From Succinivibrio sp. (GTDB lineage Bacteria; Pseudomonadota; Gammaproteobacteria; Enterobacterales; Succinivibrionaceae): DNA of 9,794 nucleotides. The DNA lies in contig JAGDBH010000213.1 in NCBI GenBank assembly GCA_017959135.1, positions 1 to 9,794 of the forward strand, written 5' to 3'. Every line of letters starts with the position of its first letter. The stretch's first letter is position 1. Positions 6,413 through 9,794 of the stretch are shown here, one piece after another. The position numbers and the translations under genes are program-made. The notes beneath the pieces were generated by a model that worked only from the letters and a program-made list of their open reading frames with translations, had not been told where the DNA came from and ran no database searches.

Positions 6413-7846
6413 TTAGTGAATGCCATTTAAAACACGATACTCTGAAGCGGCAAATGTATCAGTCATTCCGGAGATATAATCAACAAGTAATCTTATACGC
6501 AGGTACATCTCACTGAAGTTATTTTCTTGACAGGCCTGACTGTAGGCAAGCTTATGTCTTCTGGAAATTCTTGAGGCAATTCTCATGCAGAAAGGTTCAC
6601 CTCCTGCAGCCACAAGTTCCTTTGAAAAATCCTCAGGAGACTGGGTTAAAAGGTTTTCATAGGCGCCAAACAGTCCTCTGATATAGCTTGCGCCTGAAAG
6701 GTCCAGAGTCTGAACCTCAAAGTGATTGTATACAGCGGTATATTCAAAATCCTTAAGCATCTTCAGAACAGTTATTCCAGGATAATCTCCAAAGGAGAAA
6801 TCTGGTTCGCCTGTATTTAGGAAGTGCTCAAGATTATTGGCTATAGATGCACAGAAATCTCTTATATAGAAATAGGAAATAACTTCTCTTAAATAGAAGA
6901 GAGCCTCGGTCTTCCCCTGTTTGAACAGAGCTCTGACCTTTTCAGGCTCAAGATGAGGCTGAAGCTCATTTAGTTCAGGATACTCTGAAATACGTTCGCA
7001 TAATCTTATGATCATGTACTTATTGACCATGTTGCGGTCAAAGGCATCTTCAAGATCTGCCAGAACATAAGCCAAATCATCAGAGTATTCGATAATGGTT
7101 GCAAACGGATGTCTGGTATCGCGGCTGCAGCCTTCTCTGATGGAATCTAAAAGATGTTTCTCGGAAAGGAAAACACCGGCATTAGAGTATGACCATGAAT
7201 AGAAATCCCCCTGAATTCCATTACCGGACTCTCCCTTGCCCTTACCTAAAAGAAGTTCCTTGATGGTGTAAGGCACCTTGATAACAGATGCATACTGACC
7301 TAAGGTCAGATTCAGATTCTGAATTGAATGAAGCAGTCTTAAGCCCTGAGCGTTTCCGTTGAAGGTTAGCAGATCATCCTTCTCAAAATCAGATATCTCT
7401 GAGCATACATGCTCACTGTTAACTGCTTTTTTCAGCCATTCTCTGATTAGGGACTCACCAAAATGACCAAAAGGAGGATTACCGATATCATGAATAATTG
7501 CTGCATTATGAAGACAGCTTACCATTGGACTTAGAATCGAAAGAAGATTAACTTCCTTGACCTGATTTACAAGTTCATAGGCAATAAGACGGGTATACTC
7601 GGCAACTTCAAGGGAATGGGTAAGACGGTTTCTGGATGCGGCTTTAACATCCAGAGGAAAAACCTGAGTTTTCTGCTGCAGACGTCTTAGGGGAGCGCAC
7701 ATTGCAATCTTAAGACGATCCTGCTCTACTCCATAAGGTGAAAAATCCAGAGAGGACAAGTCCTTGAGCATTGGCCCCTCAGAAAAAAAATCGCCCCTTT
7801 GGCGCTTGGCACAAAAGAGACGATCAGTTATTTCATTTATATTCAT
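6413..7846 (-). CDS. dgt: Deoxyguanosinetriphosphate triphosphohydrolase (dGTPase)
   Basis: Cytosolic HD-domain enzyme that cleaves dGTP to deoxyguanosine and tripolyphosphate, affecting dNTP balance. At 477 residues it is slightly shorter than E. coli Dgt (505) and clearly of that subclass. Landmarks are RRLQQKTQVFPL (54-65), RLTHSLEV (74-81) with metal ligand His77, IHDIGNPPFGHFGE (118-131) with the His119-Asp120 pair, FNGNAQGLRLLH (162-173), EYSDDLAYVLADLED (253-267) with the last metal-binding Asp at 256 or 257, and the C-terminal DYISGMTD followed by EYRVL. All HD ligands are present. The ATG lies 13 nt after the glgC stop with only a weak GAAG site between, so it is probably translated from the glgC transcript. 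E. coli Dgt forms a hexamer stimulated by single-stranded DNA. Confidence 0.96.
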   Translation of the reverse strand: MNINEITDRLFCAKRQRGDFFSEGPMLKDLSSLDFSPYGVEQDRLKIAMCAPLRRLQQKTQVFPLDVKAASRNRLTHSLEVAEYTRLIAYELVNQVKEVNLLSILSPMVSCLHNAAIIHDIGNPPFGHFGESLIREWLKKAVNSEHVCSEISDFEKDDLLTFNGNAQGLRLLHSIQNLNLTLGQYASVIKVPYTIKELLLGKGKGESGNGIQGDFYSWSYSNAGVFLSEKHLLDSIREGCSRDTRHPFATIIEYSDDLAYVLADLEDAFDRNMVNKYMIIRLCERISEYPELNELQPHLEPEKVRALFKQGKTEALFYLREVISYFYIRDFCASIANNLEHFLNTGEPDFSFGDYPGITVLKMLKDFEYTAVYNHFEVQTLDLSGASYIRGLFGAYENLLTQSPEDFSKELVAAGGEPFCMRIASRISRRHKLAYSQACQENNFSEMYLRIRLLVDYISGMTDTFAASEYRVLNGIH

Positions 7847-7859
7847 AAACTACTTCAGA

Positions 7860-9182
7860 TTAGTATGAAGGCATAGCAACAGGTGCCTTATAGCTATCAA
7901 AATCCTCAAACAGTTCAGGTTCAGTCTGACGAAGCTTGGTAAGCATTGCACGGGTAACCAGAGTAACACCACCTTCAGAACGGTAGAAGCGCTTAGCATC
8001 AAGTGCAGCATCCTCACCGATGATAATGCCACGAGGTAACTCACAGCCACGATCCATAACCACCTTGGTCAGACGGCATGCACGGTGAATAATACAGAAT
8101 GGCATAATCACTGATTCTGAAATGAAGCAGTTAGAATGAACTCGACATGAATTGAATAACAGAGTCTGGTTAATTGAAGAACCAGAAATAATACAACCTG
8201 CTGAGGCTACAGAATTTCTGAAAATGGTTGATGCACCACTGATATCCTGAACAAGCTTTGCAGGTGGCAGCTGAATCTGGTTGGTCCAGATAGGCCAGTT
8301 GAAATCATAGATATCCAGCTGAGGCTCGATGGATGCGATATCCATGTTTGCTTCCCAGTATGCGTCGATGGTTCCAACGTCTCTCCAGTAAACGATTTCC
8401 TTGTTTCCACTGTTGCGGATACATGACTTTGAGAAGTCATGAGCATGAACCTTATGCTGAGCAACCAGCTGAGGGATAATATCCATACCGAAGTCACGGT
8501 GTGAACCCTTGGTTGCAGCATCCTTAGCCAGAACCTCGTACAGGAATTCAGCGTCGAATACGTAAATACCCATTGAAGCAAGACTCATGTATGGATTGGT
8601 TGGCATTGCAGGTGGATTTTCTGGCTTCTCTACGAACTCGGTAACAAGATTGTTACTGTCAACATTCATAACACCGAAGGCCTTAGCCTGCTCACGAGGA
8701 ACAGGAATACAAGCAACAGTCAGAGGGCTTCCCATTCTGATGTGATCCATAATCAGTAATGAATAGTCCATCTTGTAGATATGGTCACCAGCAAGAATCA
8801 GCACGTACTTTGGCTTGTGATCCTTGATAATATCAACGTTCTGGAAAATAGCGTCAGCGGTACCCTGATACCAGTGTTCCTCATCAAGACGCTGTGATGC
8901 AGGTAGGAAGTCAATGTACTCATTCATCTGGTTTCTGAAGAATGACCAACCTGCCTGAAGGTGACGTAACAAACTGTGTGACTTATACTGTGTAACAACA
9001 CCAATCCCTGTGATACCTGAATTTACGCAGTTAGATAATGCGAAATCGATAATTCTGAATTTACCACCGAAATATACAGATGGTTTTGCTCTGGTATCGG
9101 TTAAAGCTTTCAGTCGACTACCTCTACCGCCAGCTAAAACCAGAGCCATCGTCTGTCTGACGACTTCACGAGCATTTTGCAT
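7860..9182 (-). CDS. glgC: Glucose-1-phosphate adenylyltransferase (ADP-glucose pyrophosphorylase)
   Basis: Makes ADP-glucose from ATP and glucose 1-phosphate, the committed and allosterically controlled step of bacterial glycogen synthesis; homotetramer in the cytosol. At 440 residues it is near E. coli GlgC (431). The nucleotidyltransferase domain has LAGGRGSRL (16-24), KPSVYFGGKFRIIDF (33-47; Lys41 matches the activator-binding Lys39 of E. coli), WYQGTADA (104-111), AGDHIYKMDY (131-140; Asp133 catalytic) and FVEKP (183-187; Lys186 binds glucose 1-phosphate). YWRDVGTIDAYWEAN (265-279) precedes a left-handed beta-helix domain ending with RFYRSEGGV (398-406). AGGGGA lies just before the ATG, a strong ribosome site. 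No glgA, glgB, glgX or glgP is adjacent; the next gene is dgt, 13 nt away. Confidence 0.97.
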   Translation of the reverse strand: MQNAREVVRQTMALVLAGGRGSRLKALTDTRAKPSVYFGGKFRIIDFALSNCVNSGITGIGVVTQYKSHSLLRHLQAGWSFFRNQMNEYIDFLPASQRLDEEHWYQGTADAIFQNVDIIKDHKPKYVLILAGDHIYKMDYSLLIMDHIRMGSPLTVACIPVPREQAKAFGVMNVDSNNLVTEFVEKPENPPAMPTNPYMSLASMGIYVFDAEFLYEVLAKDAATKGSHRDFGMDIIPQLVAQHKVHAHDFSKSCIRNSGNKEIVYWRDVGTIDAYWEANMDIASIEPQLDIYDFNWPIWTNQIQLPPAKLVQDISGASTIFRNSVASAGCIISGSSINQTLLFNSCRVHSNCFISESVIMPFCIIHRACRLTKVVMDRGCELPRGIIIGEDAALDAKRFYRSEGGVTLVTRAMLTKLRQTEPELFEDFDSYKAPVAMPSY

Positions 9183-9244
9183 TTTTGTCCCCTAAAAAAA
9201 GATATTTTTGTCACACATAATTTATATATAGTTTTCTATACTCA

Positions 9245-9272
9245 ATTATAAACTTCTGATTATTTTTTTGAA
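9245..9272 (-). promoter_or_regulatory. Candidate sigma-70 promoter of glgC
   Basis: On the minus strand, TTCAAA (9267-9272, four of six to the -35 consensus) is followed after 16 nt by a perfect TATAAT (9245-9250). The start would fall near 9238 and give a leader of about 55 nt. The region is so AT-rich that other hexamers also fit. Confidence 0.45.
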
Positions 9273-9378
9273 GAAGCGATGTTTTTTTTTGAGATCTCGT
9301 CTGAAATAATAATATCTATATAATATCTTTAGATTTTTTTATTACGATTTCTACCACTTATCTGGATATTGTATTGAA

Positions 9379-9403
9379 CTTGTTCACAGATTTTATGAAC
9401 GAG
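9379..9403. repeat. Inverted repeat upstream of glgC/mtnN, possible operator
   Basis: CTTGTTCA (9379-9386) and TGAACGAG (9396-9403) are inverted with one G-U type mismatch around a 9-nt centre. It overlaps a CRP-like half site: read on the minus strand, TGTGA-N6-TCAAT spans 9373-9388, which keeps TGTGA and TCA of the CRP consensus. It is not followed by a T tract, so a terminator is unlikely. Confidence 0.3.
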
Positions 9404-9477
9404 AATCTCCCCAAAAAAGACAATTATTTTTTAAACATCAAAACTCAGCTTTGTTTTTCTCTTTAAAAATTAAACAA

Positions 9478-9545
9478 TTATCTGACTATAGGCTGATTTA
9501 AACAAAAATTTGCATAAAACATAAAGTGTTAATTACGTCAGATAA
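9478..9545. repeat. Perfect 9-bp inverted repeat, arms 50 nt apart
   Basis: TTATCTGAC at 9478-9486 and its exact reverse complement GTCAGATAA at 9537-9545 flank 50 nt. A related TTATCTGGA occurs at 9358-9366. The arrangement fits paired protein-binding sites or a long-range RNA stem in the mtnN leader; neither can be chosen from sequence alone. Confidence 0.4.
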
Positions 9546-9695
9546 AAAGACAAACACCTCAAGAACTGATAGAATTGAGCAATAAAAGTGCAGTATTCTG
9601 ATTATTTGTCATAGAGTTACTGCTAATAATGAGAGTAATGGAAAGAAATCTTTAATATAGAATTCCATACTGTATTTAACCTTTAAACGGAGGCT

Positions 9696-9720
9696 GAACT
9701 TTCTGATTTATCAGGAGTTC
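9696..9720 (+). promoter_or_regulatory. mtnN leader hairpin that masks the Shine-Dalgarno
   Basis: GAACT (9696-9700) pairs with AGTTC (9716-9720), and CTGA (9703-9706) pairs with TCAG (9711-9714) around a TTTA loop, with a small internal loop. The only good Shine-Dalgarno near the start, AGGAG (9713-9717), lies inside the stem. It is 15 nt before the ATG, longer than usual. A second GGAGG occurs at 9689-9693. Confidence 0.45.
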
Positions 9721-9732
9721 AACATTACATTT

Positions 9733-9794
9733 ATGAAGATTGGTATTATCTGTGCGATGGATGAAGAGACAGATTATCTCTTATCCAAACTAAC
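9733..9794 (+). CDS. mtnN: 5'-methylthioadenosine/S-adenosylhomocysteine nucleosidase (start only; cut by window end)
   Basis: Only about 20 codons are visible. They begin MKIGIICAMDEE, which closely follows the N-terminus of E. coli MtnN (Pfs), where this strand and the acidic residues after Ala-Met lie at the active site. The enzyme removes adenine from methylthioadenosine, S-adenosylhomocysteine and 5'-deoxyadenosine, feeding methionine recycling, autoinducer-2 precursor synthesis and radical-SAM clean-up. The ATG at 9733 fits the family start, although its Shine-Dalgarno is distant and lies in a hairpin. In-frame non-ATG codons upstream (ATT at 9724, CTG at 9703) are better spaced from GGAG-type sequences, so an N-terminal extension is possible but not expected. 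Downstream domains cannot be checked. Confidence 0.85.
   Translation, partial: MKIGIICAMDEETDYLLSKL

Larger units (their letters stand above)
9183..9732. other. 550-nt AT-rich divergent intergenic region between glgC and mtnN
   Basis: No gene is supported here: plus-strand frames with an ATG are at most 23 codons (9395-9466) and lack ribosome sites. The region holds the glgC leader and candidate promoter, poly-T and poly-A runs, a palindrome GAGATCTC (9291-9298), a hairpin-like repeat at 9379-9403, a 9-bp inverted repeat at 9478-9486 and 9537-9545, and the mtnN leader hairpin at 9696-9720. The length is large for two housekeeping promoters, so a small RNA is possible, but no terminator-like end was found. 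Confidence 0.6.

Noticed and set aside
8207..8581. 124-codon minus-strand frame inside glgC
   Set aside because: It is an out-of-frame shadow of glgC, whose own frame carries all catalytic motifs.
9192..9218. Eight-residue frame in the glgC leader ending in the glgC ribosome site
   Set aside because: It is very short and lacks a ribosome site and any regulatory codon pattern, so a leader peptide cannot be supported.
9395..9466. 23-codon plus-strand frame in the long intergenic region
   Set aside because: No Shine-Dalgarno precedes it and its composition matches the AT-rich background.
9254..9607. 12-nt direct repeat TTCTGATTATTT at 9254-9265 and 9596-9607
   Set aside because: AT-rich composition makes such a match fairly likely by chance, and the copies lie on opposite sides of the region without other symmetry.

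Overview
This window looks like chromosomal DNA from a low-to-moderate GC gammaproteobacterium. An anaerobic gut lineage such as the Succinivibrionaceae is my best guess, but that is inference. The basis is the gene set: LolE, ThiI with a C-terminal rhodanese domain, SlyD with a His/Cys tail, an E. coli-type Dgt dGTPase, an enterobacterial-type GlgC, and MtnN beginning MKIGIICAM. The alpha/beta hydrolase next to lolE recalls versions I associate with gut Firmicutes. No phage, IS, CRISPR, tRNA or rRNA was seen.

Layout. Positions 1-1493 (+ strand) hold the 3' part of lolE, cut by the left edge, and a small alpha/beta hydrolase 15 nt behind it. Positions 1563-1590 hold a hairpin terminator between this unit and the converging minus-strand block. 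From 1620 to 9182 every gene is on the minus strand. In transcription order they are glgC, dgt, a PlsC-like acyltransferase, a small probable lipoprotein with a pilin-like C-terminal pattern, slyD, thiI and upp. glgC-dgt (13 nt apart) and acyltransferase-lipoprotein-slyD (1-nt overlap, then 10 nt) look like transcriptional units. slyD, thiI and upp each end in their own hairpin terminator. Positions 9183-9732 are a 550-nt AT-rich divergent intergenic region. At 9733 the + strand gene mtnN begins and runs off the right edge.

Functions. Most genes are housekeeping: lipoprotein export (LolE), uracil salvage (Upp), tRNA 4-thiouridine and thiamin sulfur chemistry (ThiI), prolyl isomerisation and metal handling (SlyD), phospholipid acylation, dGTP hydrolysis, glycogen precursor synthesis (GlgC), and recycling of S-adenosylmethionine by-products (MtnN).

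The least ordinary parts are the SlyD tail (three tandem 15-residue His/Cys/Asp units, 26 His and 10 Cys in the last 72 residues), the pilin-like lipoprotein translationally coupled to the acyltransferase, the mtnN leader whose Shine-Dalgarno lies in a hairpin, and inverted repeats in the upp and glgC/mtnN upstream regions. I see no convincing new defence or mobile system here.
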